Of a stretch of 64,000 nt of DNA, positions 11,201 through 21,974 are shown piece by piece (position 1 is the stretch's first letter; every line of letters begins with the position of its first letter). The stretch lies in contig NC_135561.1 in assembly GCF_964340395.1 (NCBI RefSeq), forward strand, positions 19,639,740-19,703,739. Direction: 5' to 3'. Under the pieces are notes generated by a model. The model was given only the letters and a program-made list of their open reading frames with translations. It ran no database searches and was not told the DNA's origin. The translations under genes and the position numbers were made by a program. The stretch comes from Glandiceps talaboti. Lineage: Eukaryota; Hemichordata; Enteropneusta; Spengelidae.

Positions 11201-14200
11201 TGGAAGAAGAAAAGAAGATGAATACAGAGACAACTTACACAAATTAAGTGACAAATTAATAGGAAATGTTGGACTGTTATTTACAAATCAAAGCAAAGAT
11301 GAAGTTACCAAGTAAGTTCTTGCAGTCAAGTCTCTAACATGGTATGTGCCTGAAAAATATAAATCTTAAACTATTGCTGTTACTTTTTAACAAAAAGTCA
11401 CGATCACTTTCAGTTAAACTCAAGAACAAATGATCCGGGGTCACCATGGAATAAAGGTCAAAATGATGTTGAAATTAAGTAATAGGGAACTTGCAATCCA
11501 AACTGAGCATGCTCAGATGTAAAGGACTATGGGATTATCTGTGGTTATCGTAATACCTATTACCTGGAGCTACCGATAAAATAAACCTCCCACACTGGTC
11601 AGGGCAACTATGAATTGATCATTCGTGGTTGCAAACAATGTGACAGTATTGTTTACAATACTAATTCATTAGTATTTATTATCATATTTCCCATGATGCA
11701 ACATTCAACATGGCGGGTTTGCAAGTTCCCTATTTTAAAACCAATATGGCCACCTAATGCAGTGTTAACACGGTGGGTATAAAAGAACGTCTGTTTCCTT
11801 GAAATCTAGACAGTGAACCTCCAGAAAGTTACAAGCTTTCATATGACAAAGTTTGGAGAGATATCAAGAACATTATTTTTGAGGAAAATTGGTCACCGAT
11901 TTGCATTAAAGGAAAAGTCCAATCAGACTTATTTCTACCTTTTGTACACGCCTATGAACTTAAAACATGACTTTTGGGTGATAAAATAACACTGCAGTAA
12001 TTTAGTCAACCTTTGAAATCTTGTAAGGAGGTGCTATTGCACTTGACATGTGTTGAGCTATTTTGGGGTTTTTCTGCAAAGGTTTATGGGAAAACCTTGA
12101 GTCACCTAATTTACCCATGTGCTTTTTAAATTTACATTGCTAAAAATGAAGGTAAAGATTACAACATAGTCACGCTCTGTGTTACTGCTTAAAGAGATGA
12201 GTGTACAGACTGTATTTAAAAGATTTGTTCAATCTGAAGAAATTCAAAAAAAAAAAGTTCAATAGAATTGAAGCTGTGACTAAAAATGTTTGGGTGAGTT
12301 GTAGTAATGCTCCTTTTTTCAATCCCAGGTCAGTGTCTTGACACTCCAACATTCAAACCAACATATTCATAAATACAGTCTTCAAAACACAACTAATCTC
12401 AAAAATAGAGTGACAGGTTTCTTTCCTGTATATTCATAATATTTTAGTCCCACATAAGGAAATAAAAAATCTGTAATACTCTCTAAAATGGTAGTTTGAG
12501 AGGTGCTCTATAAGCTCTGTGAGTGTGTTACAGACTGTGAGCGTCAGCGTAATCCCCTATTTATATGCAGGGTAGGCCTTTAAAAGTACTTTAATATCAT
12601 TTTGTTGTTGTTGATAGATGGTTCAGTAAGTTCAGTGCAGGAGACTATGCTAGGTCTGGAAACCAAGCTGCATACACAGTTACTCTTAATGAAGGCCCAC
12701 TTGTAGAGTTTTCACATTCAATGGAACCCCATCTCAGACAACTTGGATTGCCAACAACACTAACGAAAGGTGAGTGAGGCTGGAGAAATTTTTAGTTAGA
12801 GGTTTTTGTCAACTTCCTGGTCTAATTAAAGGCACATTTCAGATTAGGGTTAAAATTTAGGTAAGAAAAACAGTTTTCTAGCAGAGATATAGAAAAGGAT
12901 GGTCCAAATGATTATTACGACTCCACTGATAAGGTAACACTAATGCTAAGACAAAGGATTGAAACATAGCCGTTCAATAGTGCTTACCCACTTTGTGCTA
13001 AAAGTACTTTACATTTAATACCCCTAGCATAAACCTATAGCAGCACAATGGCCCTTTATACTTCCTGAACTCCCAGGGGAGCATACAGTTCATTGCAGCT
13101 TCTGCATTCAAACAGTGACCTCTATCCTACCAGGTTCCTAAATATACAGCTGAATCGACTGGAGCACTGTCGTTGTTCAAATCTTGCCCAAGGACTTCAG
13201 CCATTCAGAAACAAATGGCAGCAACAGGGCACAAATCTACTGAACTGACACAGAGTCCAAGCTGGTCACTCTAAGTATTAGACCATCGTGACTATTTCCC
13301 TGTAAGGCTGATTTTTGTGCATTAATAGCGTAGTAACATCATTTGTCATATACCCAGTATCTCTTCCAGCATAATATAATGGAAAGCTCATGCAAAGAAC
13401 AAAGGAAAATATTGGAGAATAATATCTAAATGTCCTTATTGCCAAATACAATTTCAAAGTTTGGTATATACAGGACGTGAAAAAAAATCATGTCCTGCAA
13501 CCCAATGTAATGTTGAGTTTTTCATTAGATACTGTATAGAAGTAGACATACAATGTGAATATCAAGTTTATTAATAAGTCAACCTGATTATGAATATGAT
13601 CTTTAGACAAGATAGATGTTTAATTCATAATACATTTATTGCCACCATCCCCAAACATCAGACACCAGAACACTACTGTAATACCATTTTTATAAATACC
13701 TGATAAATTATAGAAATCAAATAGGAACACTAACAAACTATTGACAAACAAACTTTTGGAAAGTGCGATGGGAAAATGAGCAATGTCCAATCAGTATGAT
13801 ATAATGATTTGAAAACACTGGAATAAATTATCAATTGAGTGATACTGTGTTAGCATTATTGTTCCACTAATAAGAGATAACACTAAGGTGAGAATCTTGG
13901 ACTGCTTGGACTGAACAAAGAACCAACAGTACAGGATGACATACACTGAAAATTTCAAAATCTACATTCAGACTTGTCTGTCATGTACGCCATGATTCAC
14001 TGCCCCCTCATGCATTGGTATATACGCGCAGGCCATTGAGGGCAGAGTGAGACCATGTTTTCTTACAGTCTGCAGTTAGATTGGATGTCATGAAATATTT
14101 CTCTTCTCAGTGCATGTATCTCACTGGACAATTAACCACACTAAGTTATTGAGGCAAAACAAGTCTTGAAAAGCCAAGATCAGTTTAGAATTAATATGTA

Positions 14201-17200
14201 GGTGTCAAAACACAGTTGTCTGGCAGAGTTACAGAAAACGTTAGCACACAACAAAAGAATAACTATATACTGTCCTTATGGCTCCACTGATAAGTTAGCT
14301 CGAATGTGAGAACCTGGTAGTGACTCCTTTGCCCTTAATCTTACAAATTGATGACATTTGTATGTATGATAATATTGTAGTATGGCTGATTTTCATTGTA
14401 CTCGAATCAAGTTTACAACAACATACATATTTACAGGAAATGTTTTGTTTTGAGGTGTCTGTGTCTTCTACTAAGACTTGTTAAATTCATATATGGTCAA
14501 CACACGCTGTATGTTGTTTATTCATCTTGGCATGACATTACTTCAAAGAAACCCCTCAAGATTGCTATTTTAAAATATATTGGAAATAGAAACTATTATT
14601 CTTATTTCGCAAATTAGAATATGACTTGGAGAATAGAATGCATCGCTCATTAGTGAACTATTCATACAGATTAACAAGCTGTGTGCCACCTTTAATGATC
14701 ACAAATCACAACAATCCAAATTTTTTGCCATGACAACCATTGTTATCAACATAATATCTGATGAATAGTTTTCTCTGGTTTCCCCTGAGGGTGACAGGAT
14801 GTAAACAGTAACAAGCTGGTGACTTTGACACCATAGGCAATATATATTTGATAAATAAGATGAAATTGCTGAAATTTTCATAAATGGAGCAAGCTTGTGA
14901 CGTACATTTTATTGTGCTGTTTTTAGGAATGACTGTACTTAGACTCGGTATTACTACAAAGGTCATGCTCACCTTACATATCATGTGTTCTTGATGACAC
15001 ATAGCAGGCAACATTGGTGCCCCCCCCCCCCCCCCCCCCCCGCCCTTCATGATGTAACCACATCCATAAAATACATGCAAAGTATTTCATATGTATACTA
15101 AATATATACATCATGGACCTTTTCTGTCTTTCAATTTTCTATGGTAGTAGCTGTGGAAAATCCAAGAACATCTCTGCTTGGAGATTGTGTATGCTACACA
15201 AAACTCTACTGCACGGGTAATAAAGTTGAGTTCTACAACATGGATGACAGTGTTACATTAGACAATGTGAATCGTTAAGGTGACACACGCACATAAATGT
15301 TCACTCCAAATCAGGAGTCTGTTTTTATGACTTCTTGAAAGATCTGACATTACCTGTGAAACATCTATTTACCACCTTCAGAGCATGGAAGTATGTGCTC
15401 AGAACATGCAGAGTAACCAGAGAGATGTACACAGGCTGATAACAATTGATATACTGTAAACCAGGCATACAAATATTTATTTTGATTTTCTAGGCAAAGG
15501 TAGCTAGCAGCACTAGGATTTCTAGATTGAAAAAAAATAATATAATGCCTCCGTTTCCAAATCTAACCCAGAGACTTTTGACCACTGGACTCCATTACAC
15601 AATCTTAGTAAAGCAATTAAAGTGATCATATGGACGACGATTTGGTACTTATTTTGGACTTTTATCATGGCTTCCTACTTGAAAAATCAATGTGAAACAA
15701 CATTGAGCAAGTCTGTGTTTGTAAATCATTACATTGCAAACAGCTAAAATATGTGTAAGAAAGTTTGTTATTGTATGTACGATAACAAACATTTCACCCA
15801 CTTTATTAATCTCTTGCAATTTATTGAGTTATAAACAAGGACTTGATGTATGTTGTTTTTCATTGATTTTGCAAGTAGGAAGTCATGATAAAATTATATT
15901 ATACATTAAACTCCAAATCCTCATCTGATCAATAAGTAGGAATGATTTGTTTATTCTAAAGGCCCATGATTCAATGCCAGGTTTTCCCATGATTCAATGC
16001 CAGGTTTTCCCATTAGTGTTGTCTTGTCAATGGAGCTATCAAGATTAGAAAGGATCATTCTTTTGTAGAGGACTAACTTTAATATCTTTGTCAGACAGCT
16101 GTACTCCTCACCTGAATTTTAATCTTAATCTAGCATGAGTCTTTAAATACCGTATTTCACAATTGCTGTGCTTACATCTCCCTTGAGTCAGATTAAAATC
16201 TGGTGTTTAGGGAGGTTGTTTGATTCACAGAATGTCGCACAAGCTCAGCAAACAAACATCAGTCGTTTAGGTCAAAACCCCCTCCCCCTAAATGAACATT
16301 CACAAGTGCAACATCAAACGTTTATATATGATGTAAACTATGATGAAAACTGTAGTGTCACTCAACTACGATTGATTATTGTAAGTACATAAAAATTCTA
16401 CAAGAAATCCAGCACCATATCTCACATTAGAAGTAAATTTTTATCAACTTATCAACATCATGGTAGTAAATTTAAAAGCTGTTATCATTGAAGGAGTGAA
16501 AGTTTTCCGTCGAAATTTGGTTTAGAAGTGCGAAAATGAAGTTCAGCGATCACATTGATGCCAGACCCTGTAGCAATACCCTGTAGCAACCCTTTTGTTC
16601 ATATCTGACTAGCATTGCTCACACAGCTGGTACATGGCTGTTTGAAATACCGCTGTTACAGCAATGTTGACATAGCTGGTACATGGCTGTGGGAAATACC
16701 CATGTTACAGCTATGCTCACACAGCTGGTATATTGCTGTGGGAAAAAGCTTGCGTAAGCAGATGTATAAAAAACCTATGCTGCATTGCTATTTTTCACAT
16801 CCATGTTACATTGATGTTGGCATACCAGTTACACATCTATCAAATCTAGGTATGTACACCTAGTGTGTTGGCCAGAGCTGTTACATGGATATTTTTTCAC
16901 ATAGCTGGTACAGCCCCTGTGCCTCCACTGAGCTGGTACAGCTATGTTCACAACCCTGTCATAGATATGTGAATGTTACAGGGGTGTGCAAGGTTCCCTG
17001 TGTATACCAACAGCCTTGCAAATCAAGAATCAGCCACTCTAAAAATATTTGACAATCATAACTTCATTTCTTCACTGCCCTAAAATCTGACTATGTACCT
17101 AGACGTATCATTCAAATCTTTGATTTATACAACTGGGGTGACTTGGGCACAATAATGGGTCACACCTCACCCAGAGGTTTTAGAAGTTCAAAAACAAATG

Positions 17201-18090
17201 GCAGATTCTAGGTTCAAACCATCAGCATTGCAAATCAATAGACAGCCACTCAAACAATTTGACTATAATGACTGTCGACTGTCACTTTAGGCAGGTGGAA
17301 AAAGACAACATTCCATTAAATGATCCATTGTATGTTAATGAAGAGGCTAACTTTAGGTGCCATGGTTGTAGCTGGTGGATGCATTCATATTTTATTTATT
17401 TAAATTTCACAGTGGTAACTTTTTGCTCTTCTTGTGTCTTTTAGGAGTAGTCACATTGTTGTCAGACTACACAGTTTGTACAATTGGGGACACACTCACA
17501 CCAGAACAAGCAAGATTATTGGTTAGTATTTTCTTGACATTTGCATAATCCAATATGGCTGCCAAATCATTTGCATAATCCAATATGGCTGCCACATCAT
17601 TTGCACAATCCAATATGGCTGCCACATCATTTGCATGATCAAATATGGCTGCCAAATCATATGCATAATCCAATATGGCTGTTGGCCCACTGGAATGAAA
17701 CTGCACAGAAACCTTTTCAAACATTTCCAGCGAAAAGTGAGTGTATCTCAGAAATAGGAAATAAAACATTTTACAGGCGTGACAATTCTCTTACCTATTA
17801 AAGTGAGTACCATCCCAAAGGGGGGCAAAGTTATTTATCTTGGTCCCCCCTCATACTTGAGTTAGCGTGTAACACTGTCCCTCTTTTTGAGATGAATTTT
17901 TCAAGTAATGTTTGTCTCTCAATTATTATTTCAACAGAAACTTTTAGATCATAAAATGGCTGAATTTCACATCACGTTGGACTACATGTGGTCGAATGAC
18001 GGAAAATTTGAAGTGCTAAAGAAGAAATCCTCAGCTAAGTCACACAAAACAAGTGATGGTGAAGAGGAGGAGGAAGAAGAGAATGAATAA
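4020..18090 (+). CDS. MRTO4: mRNA turnover protein 4 homologue (ribosome assembly factor), seven coding exons
   Basis: MRTO4 (yeast Mrt4) is a nucleolar paralogue of ribosomal protein P0/uL10. It occupies the P0 site on pre-60S particles and is exchanged for P0 later. Coding exons: 4020-4047, 4168-4226, 10186-10289, 11162-11311, 12618-12769, 17445-17521, 17938-18090. All junctions are GT-AG and the frame stays open, giving 240 aa; human MRTO4 is 239 aa. Visible landmarks: N-terminal [20 protein letters not shown] (about 17-29), [15 protein letters not shown] (about 43-57), FFFGKNKV (65-72), [25 protein letters not shown] (about 148-160), [12 protein letters not shown] (ends 190), [12 protein letters not shown], then a C-terminal tail rich in Glu. 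The start context ACCATCATG is acceptable and the N-terminus matches the family. It diverges from 14-3-3 B and converges with 14-3-3 A. Introns 3 and 6 are largely tandem repeats; intron 2 carries a transposon relic in antisense. Confidence 0.97.
4477..4664. repeat. Foldback MITE-like element
   Basis: Two arms of about 70 bp are inverted copies. The left begins TACCTTGAAAAAGAATTTTT and the right ends with its near-exact reverse complement; they are separated by a short spacer around 4550-4590. It lies in MRTO4 intron 2, next to a short (ATAC)n run at about 4374-4396. No coding capacity. Superfamily not assigned. Confidence 0.75.
5009..5275. repeat. (ATAC)n / (CA)n compound microsatellite
   Basis: About 140 bp of uninterrupted CATA tetranucleotides pass into (CA)n, then CATA again with small interruptions. 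Open frames across it on both strands (Met-Tyr-Val-Cys or Thr-Tyr-Ile-His type) are only readings of the repeat. It lies in MRTO4 intron 2. Confidence 0.95.
5464..5520. repeat. Perfect 14-bp inverted repeat (hairpin)
   Basis: CCTATGTAATGTGG at 5470-5483 is exactly reverse-complemented at 5501-5514 around a 17-nt loop. Beyond one G-G mismatch the stem continues for five more pairs (5464-5468 with 5516-5520). It may be a small palindromic mobile remnant or a structured intronic RNA; nothing distinguishes these. Confidence 0.7.
6115..7267 (-). pseudogene. Broken pogo-like (DDE_1) transposase
   Basis: Read on the minus strand, 7267-7016 encodes the N-terminal helix-turn-helix-like part (words [11 protein letters not shown]-like and [12 protein letters not shown]). 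Further on are [17 protein letters not shown], then [18 protein letters not shown] (first catalytic Asp region, about 6600-6650), then WTFARQG and [10 protein letters not shown]. The reading is interrupted by several in-frame stops and then jumps, about 6500-6450, straight to the C-terminal part with [19 protein letters not shown]. The stretch that should hold the second catalytic acid is missing, and the LQPLD motif that carries the third Asp in this family reads LQPLG. The element is therefore dead as an enzyme. It sits antisense in MRTO4 intron 2. I could not delimit its terminal inverted repeats. Confidence 0.85.
7971..9081. repeat. Large foldback element with about 180-bp arms
   Basis: The left arm (about 7971-8146) and right arm (about 8886-9081) are diverged inverted copies. 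They share GATTGGTGATGTCA, CTTGGTGTCAATGGATGCA-like and TGTGTAGATTGG words and purine/pyrimidine-rich (GGAGGA) blocks. The 740-bp interior contains smaller inverted pairs, for example CCTCGGATGTTC (about 8337-8348) against GAACATCCGAGG (about 8393-8404). No coding region is recognised inside. It lies in MRTO4 intron 2. Confidence 0.7.
9167..9515. mobile_element. Terminal-inverted-repeat element with internal tandem repeats
   Basis: The ends CAATCTGATTAAAATTTGATG (9167-) and its near-exact inverse CATCAGATTTTAATCAGATTG (-9515) form about 21-bp terminal inverted repeats. Between them is a roughly 95-bp unit repeated about three times, with words GGAAATAGAGGTAAATAAAGC and TAGCCGCTTTCA. A further isolated copy of the terminus is at about 46848-46868. 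Non-autonomous; superfamily unknown. Confidence 0.7.
9880..10148. mobile_element. 269-bp MITE with 16-bp TIRs and ACATC target duplication
   Basis: It begins CAGGAGTGAACAAATC and ends with the inverse GATTTGTTCACCCCTG. The flanks are the direct 5-bp repeat ACATC (9875-9879 and 10149-10153), a plausible target-site duplication. The interior has paired blocks around CACTGGTCC and GGACCAC. It lies 37 bp upstream of MRTO4 exon 3, close to that exon's branch point and polypyrimidine tract. Confidence 0.75.
10370..11085. repeat. 31-bp minisatellite rich in TGATAA, fills MRTO4 intron 3
   Basis: The unit is about CTTTTGATAATCTAAATTTA plus CTATCTCCAAT, repeated about 16 times from 10373 to 10855. Degenerating, shorter-spaced copies follow to about 11085. 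I count 20 occurrences of TGATAA, which fits the WGATAR consensus of GATA factors. The array covers most of the 872-bp intron. Confidence 0.9.
11483..11732. mobile_element. 250-bp MITE, TIR TAGGGAACTTGCAA
   Basis: The left end TAGGGAACTTGCAA is exactly inverted at the right end. A TA at both borders would fit a TA target duplication of the Tc1/mariner/pogo type, but this cannot be confirmed here. The internal phrase GAGCATGCTCAGATG recurs in a diverged relative at 45355-45550. It lies in MRTO4 intron 4. Confidence 0.65.
13050..13300 (-). repeat. Possible degenerate tRNA-derived SINE in MRTO4 intron 4/5 region
   Basis: The stretch carries phrases typical of old tRNA-headed SINEs read in reverse (TTCAAATCTTGCCCAAGG and ATTAGACCATCGTGAC, resembling inverted B and A boxes). 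It lies in MRTO4 intron 5. No intact promoter boxes and no second alignable copy were found, so this is weak. Confidence 0.3.
16615..16990. repeat. Imperfect approximately 49-bp tandem repeat around CAGCTGGTACATGGCTGT
   Basis: At least three copies of an AGCTGGTACATGGCTGTGGG-type unit with periodic GTTACAGC begin at about 16624, 16673 and 16721. Scattered degenerate copies continue to about 16990. It lies in MRTO4 intron 5. The open frame through it is a by-product. Confidence 0.65.
17539..17692. repeat. 30-bp tandem array (5 units) pairing octamer-like and YY1-like motifs
   Basis: Each unit reads ATTTGCATAATC, CAATATGGCTGCC, then a short linker. ATTTGCAT, the reverse of the POU octamer ATGCAAAT, is exact at 17539, 17569 and 17629. 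It has one change at 17599 (last base C) and at 17659 (ATATGCAT). AATATGGC, fitting the YY1 core AANATGGC, is intact in all five units (17552, 17582, 17612, 17642, 17672). The array begins about 17 bp after exon 6 of MRTO4, inside intron 6. The 30-bp period keeps frames open on both strands, giving spurious repetitive ORFs. Confidence 0.9.
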
Positions 18091-18185
18091 ACTCTGATTT
18101 CATTGATTTTAATTTTCCATTCAGTTCATACATTTCACTTTACTTCCAAGATTTAACTTTGTAAACAATATATTTAATTGCATAC

Positions 18186-18191
18186 AATAAA
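18186..18191 (+). promoter_or_regulatory. Polyadenylation signal AATAAA of MRTO4
   Basis: The canonical hexamer lies 96 bp after the MRTO4 stop codon (18088-18090), in an AT-rich 3' UTR. The following 20-30 bases are a plausible cleavage zone. No other AATAAA intervenes. Confidence 0.8.
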
Positions 18192-18664
18192 AGAATTGAT
18201 GTACAAGTATGAAACCTTCATCCTTTATGTTGAAAACAGCCCCCACCCCCATCCCATCCCCCACCTCCCACCCCACCCCAAACACATATTAGTCTAGATG
18301 CTACCCATGGTATCAAATCATCTTCTCATCTTGTCAAGCTCAATGAGAAATCACAAACCACTAGTTGTTCATGTAAATGAGCAGCATCCTGAGGTGACAA
18401 ATATACCATATATGGACATTATGTGACTGCTCCCAATAAACACTAACTTTATGAAGGACAGTGTTATTGGTTAGAATTCTGTGATTGATTAACAAAGACA
18501 TGATGTTAATGACTGTGTGGGTGGGTTTGTATGAATTTGAAATTTCATCTCAGGACCTCATAGAGCTAGATGTAAAGAGAGATCTTGAGATTTCATGCCA
18601 CTGTACAGATAGCACTAGATTAAACAGGTATGTGCCACCGTTGGGTTGCGTGTCCTCATCATGA

Positions 18665-18935
18665 AACATCGGTGGCTGTTTGGTTAAACCACTTGCCTCT
18701 TACCACTGCGGTAGGGGTTCGAACCCCATTCAGGGTTCGATTAAATTTACCACGCTGTAAGTAAGAAGGGTGTCGTTTAGTTTGACTCTACCGAACAACG
18801 CAGGTTTTCTCCTGCATTAACACTGAACCCATGAGGGATGGCCCTCACTGGACTTCTTGGGAGACAAGTGTTTATATTCTTAAAGAACTATCCAGTATGA
18901 ATAAAGATTATTATTATTATTATTATTATTATTAT
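18665..18935 (+). mobile_element. tRNA-derived SINE, copy 1
   Basis: The tRNA-like head has a B box GGTTCGAACCC at 18716-18726 and an A-box-like TGGCTGTTTGG at 18673-18683. Then comes a body of about 170 bp (words GTAAGTAAGAAGGGTGTC, AACCCATGAGGGATGG, TTGGGAGACAAGTGTT) and an (ATT)n tail to about 18935. A second copy in opposite orientation is at 62218-62470. The head has no tRNA-like 3' end or recognisable anticodon arm, so it is not scored as a tRNA gene. It lies in the convergent intergenic region after MRTO4. Confidence 0.85.
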
Positions 18936-20390
18936 TTTTATATACAATGATGAGTCCATTTTTCTGTCTGAAAAATTTCAAAACATGGAGTTAAAGGTTC
19001 ACCTAACTATTACATGCATAAGGAATATCCCCAATCTGGAGGGTGGGTGCTCCCAATGGAAGATGAAAAACAGTGAATGGTTACCTTTCGCTTTCCTTGA
19101 AAAGTTCCTAAACATTTTTCTTCATGAAAAATTGCCTAGACAGAGGTTCGATATTAAAGATGTATATATTCCCTGTGTAAACACCTAACATTTGACATGT
19201 GATGTCACATTGTACTGCAGTGTGTACACAAAAGGATCAGCTCTCATCTTTGTGCTCTGGATAGTGGCCTGCTGTCATGTTTATGTATCCATAGACGTTG
19301 GAGAGAGAGAAAGGGACAGGAGAATGTGGTGATGTATGTGTGTTGAAATACATTTATCACTTTTTAAATTATGCATTGTCTATGATGAAGCCCATATATG
19401 TTTATAGTCATGGACCATTGTGTCACCAATAGACATCCTTAGAAATAGATTGATGTTAAGAACCTGGGAGGCAAACCTCTTTCAACTTTGGCTGAGGAGA
19501 ATAATATTTTAGACAGCACCTACCTATTCCTTCTCTTCTCTTCTTCTCTCGTGTTATATTGAAAGAAGCACTACTTTCTATTGTACCTATTGAGGGCGCT
19601 ATTGATTTGCCAACTATTCCTAGTGCCTGACAACGTACACCAGATTTAATCTGAATGCCTTCCGTAAGGGTATAGTCTTGCAATTTCTTGATTTATGCAA
19701 GAAATTTAGCTCTATATTTGTGATTTTTCAAGTTCCAATGAAAGTTAGTTTTCAAAAATGTCCAAATGCCCGCCTCCTATTCTCAGCACAGGAAAGCTTG
19801 CCATCCTCGACTTTACTCGGCTTTCGTGATCCCGTATATACCCGGGATATGTACACCCGTTTCCACGGCATGTAATATTTTTTAGATTGTTGTTTTCCTG
19901 GTCTACAGACTAAATATAACAACCTTTTGACTATATATTCCTACCTGTAAGGAAAAACCAGTATAAAGATTGATACATTTGTAGCAGCAGGATTCGTACG
20001 ATATTTTCCTAAGAAAACCGCAATTTCTCGTGTTTGTCCAGCCAATGCAGACTGCAGATCCAAAGGAAAACACAAAACAACTCTCCCTACATTAATTGGT
20101 ACTTCAGGGAAAACAACTGCACAACTAATCATGAACAATTAACAAAAATATTTGCGTCGTCACACCACTCTAGGCAACGATTCCTGACCAGAAACAACAA
20201 CTTTCTTTTGTGTGGCCACCGCGTCTAATTACCGAAATATGCCAATAAATTATTAAAACTAACAGCTAAATCGATATTATTTTCAGGACAGATGCGCTTT
20301 GGTATTGCAAATGTATCACAGTCGCTTGTAAACTGTTATTCCTTTCCTAAATGGTTTTATTCTTGTCTATGACGGTCCTAATACAGAACG
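18936..20390. other. Intergenic, no gene recognised
   Basis: Short open frames occur (for example 18985-19188, 19456-19683, 19941-20138), but none has recognisable motifs, and no splice-linked continuation was found. AT-rich with no strong repeats. Confidence 0.5.
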
Positions 20391-20391
20391 A

Positions 20392-20428
20392 TGACGTCAT
20401 TATAGGGATTGGCTATATTCTTATAAAA
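20392..20428 (+). promoter_or_regulatory. Candidate core promoter: CRE, inverted CCAAT, TATA
   Basis: In 37 bp there are a palindromic CRE TGACGTCA (20392-20399), ATTGG (20408-20412) and TATAAAA (20422-20428), in an order suited to plus-strand transcription. No coding exon was found downstream, so this is either a non-coding promoter or a chance cluster. Confidence 0.3.
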
Positions 20429-20795
20429 TGGGTAGCGATGTCATACCCCTACATACATACAACACAAAACCTAAATGAAAATGTTGATTATTGTTTTGTT
20501 TCTTTAGTTTTTACCATTTTACAATAAACTTGTGAAAATATTGAAATGCGGACTAGATACTTACAATGTATTCACGTCGTTGTGTACGTCCCTTGAATTG
20601 AATCAGGGATCACTATAGTAAGAAACATGTATGACGTTTATATTTGTTTCACATGTTCAAACACATGAAGCACGTACTTGATTAAAATATACATTAGTAA
20701 GATATAGTTTGTTAATCTAGTAGAGCACCAAAAGTGACGACTCTTTCGATCTGTCCATAGGCTTTAGAGCCTATCGCAGACATGTAGGCCTAGAA

Positions 20796-21745
20796 CTAGG
20801 GGACCGGTCAGTTTCTTCAGCCTGGGGGGGGGGGTGCGGTGGATTCTTAAATTGGGCCGACAAAAAGTCACTGACCCCCCCCCCCCCTATCTGTAAAACC
20901 AAAAACAGGCTGACCCCCCCCCCCCCCATCACTTAATTCTAAAACATGACCCCCCCCCCATATATATAATATTCACATGACAGGTATTTTTTGATCGTGA
21001 CTCAGTGTGGACAGCTGCTTGACTGTCTTGCATCTACTTTATAAGATCCCGGGTTAGCACTATCATAATTATAATTATTGACTACACAAGGTAAATATAT
21101 TCCAAAAGGAGATTAATAGCATCTTGACAGTGAAAGGTATAGGAAAGCTTGGGCAGGGAATATGTATATCTCTTACGAGGGGTCCTATGGGGGGGGGGGT
21201 CTCCCCCTAGAAGCCCTGGAGGTTTTTTACTCTGAAAAGTCAATTTTGAGACTATACAGGCCTTTTCAGACAATAATTTCAAAGCTTTACAAGACAGCAT
21301 CAACATATAAAAAGCAACTACACAGGGTTGAAGTACTTTTGAAATATACTTTGATAGCATCTTGACAGTAAGAGGGGAAGAACTTGAGACTGGGATATGT
21401 CCACCTCATGTGGGGGGTCCATGTGGTGTGGTAGCTAGGTAATACATGTATATGTATATTTATAGTTATGCTTGAACTAATAAGTAATATTAAAGAATTC
21501 ATGTAAGAAACGGGGAGAAGAACAAATATTGACATGTACCACATTTCAGACAAGGCTATATGCCATTGTAGAAAAAGGATTTTTTTCTTCCATCACAATC
21601 CAAAACACAATGACCCCCCCCCCCTATCCACAATTCTGAAAACAGCATGACCCCCCTACTGCCAATTTCAAAAACAGAGTGGCCCCCCTCCCAATCCACC
21701 GAACCCCCCCCCCCCCCTAGGCCGAAGAAACTGACCGGTCCCTAG
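20796..21745. mobile_element. TIR element with GGGACCGGTCAGTTTCTTC ends and poly-G/C borders
   Basis: The left end reads CTAGGGGACCGGTCAGTTTC followed by CTTCAGCC and a run of G. The right end is a run of C, then GGCCGAAG, AAACTGACCGGTCCCTAG, a near-exact inverse. The inside carries C8-C11 runs alternating with TGACCC. It also carries a diverged direct repeat (AGCATCTTGACAGT at about 21117 and 21357, about 240 bp apart). No transposase. A related terminus (GGGATCGGTCGGTTCCTTCGG) is at about 25040-25060. Confidence 0.75.
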
Positions 21746-21960
21746 GCTATAAGTATAATAATAATATGCAACGGGTCGCGTTTCATTTGCCCAGAAAGAT
21801 AGCATATAATGCCATGAAACCAGTTTTAATTGCATTATTCAGCCTTTGAAGTTTATTGGAAAGAAAAGATCTCCACCCAGGTGAGTCATCCGTCTATTTC
21901 GGGGTTTCCGTGTATGTCGTCATAATCAAATACAGACGTCTTTTGCATTTTTTTAATGTG

Positions 21961-21974
21961 GCGCCCTCTAGAGG
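21961..21974. promoter_or_regulatory. CTCF-like core motif
   Basis: GCGCCCTCTAGAGG; its reverse complement CCTCTAGAGGGCGC fits the CTCF core consensus CCASYAGRKGGCRS at all but one position. The same core recurs in the array at 62690-63060. Binding is not shown by sequence. Confidence 0.4.

Noticed and set aside
17467-17801. Repetitive His-Asn-Pro-Ile-Trp-Leu-Pro frame and its antisense partners
   Set aside because: A 30-bp tandem array in MRTO4 intron 6; the coding frame of MRTO4 skips it by clear GT-AG splicing.
18665-18745. tRNA gene
   Set aside because: A and B boxes are present, but there is no plausible acceptor or anticodon stem, and the sequence continues into a SINE body shared with a second locus.
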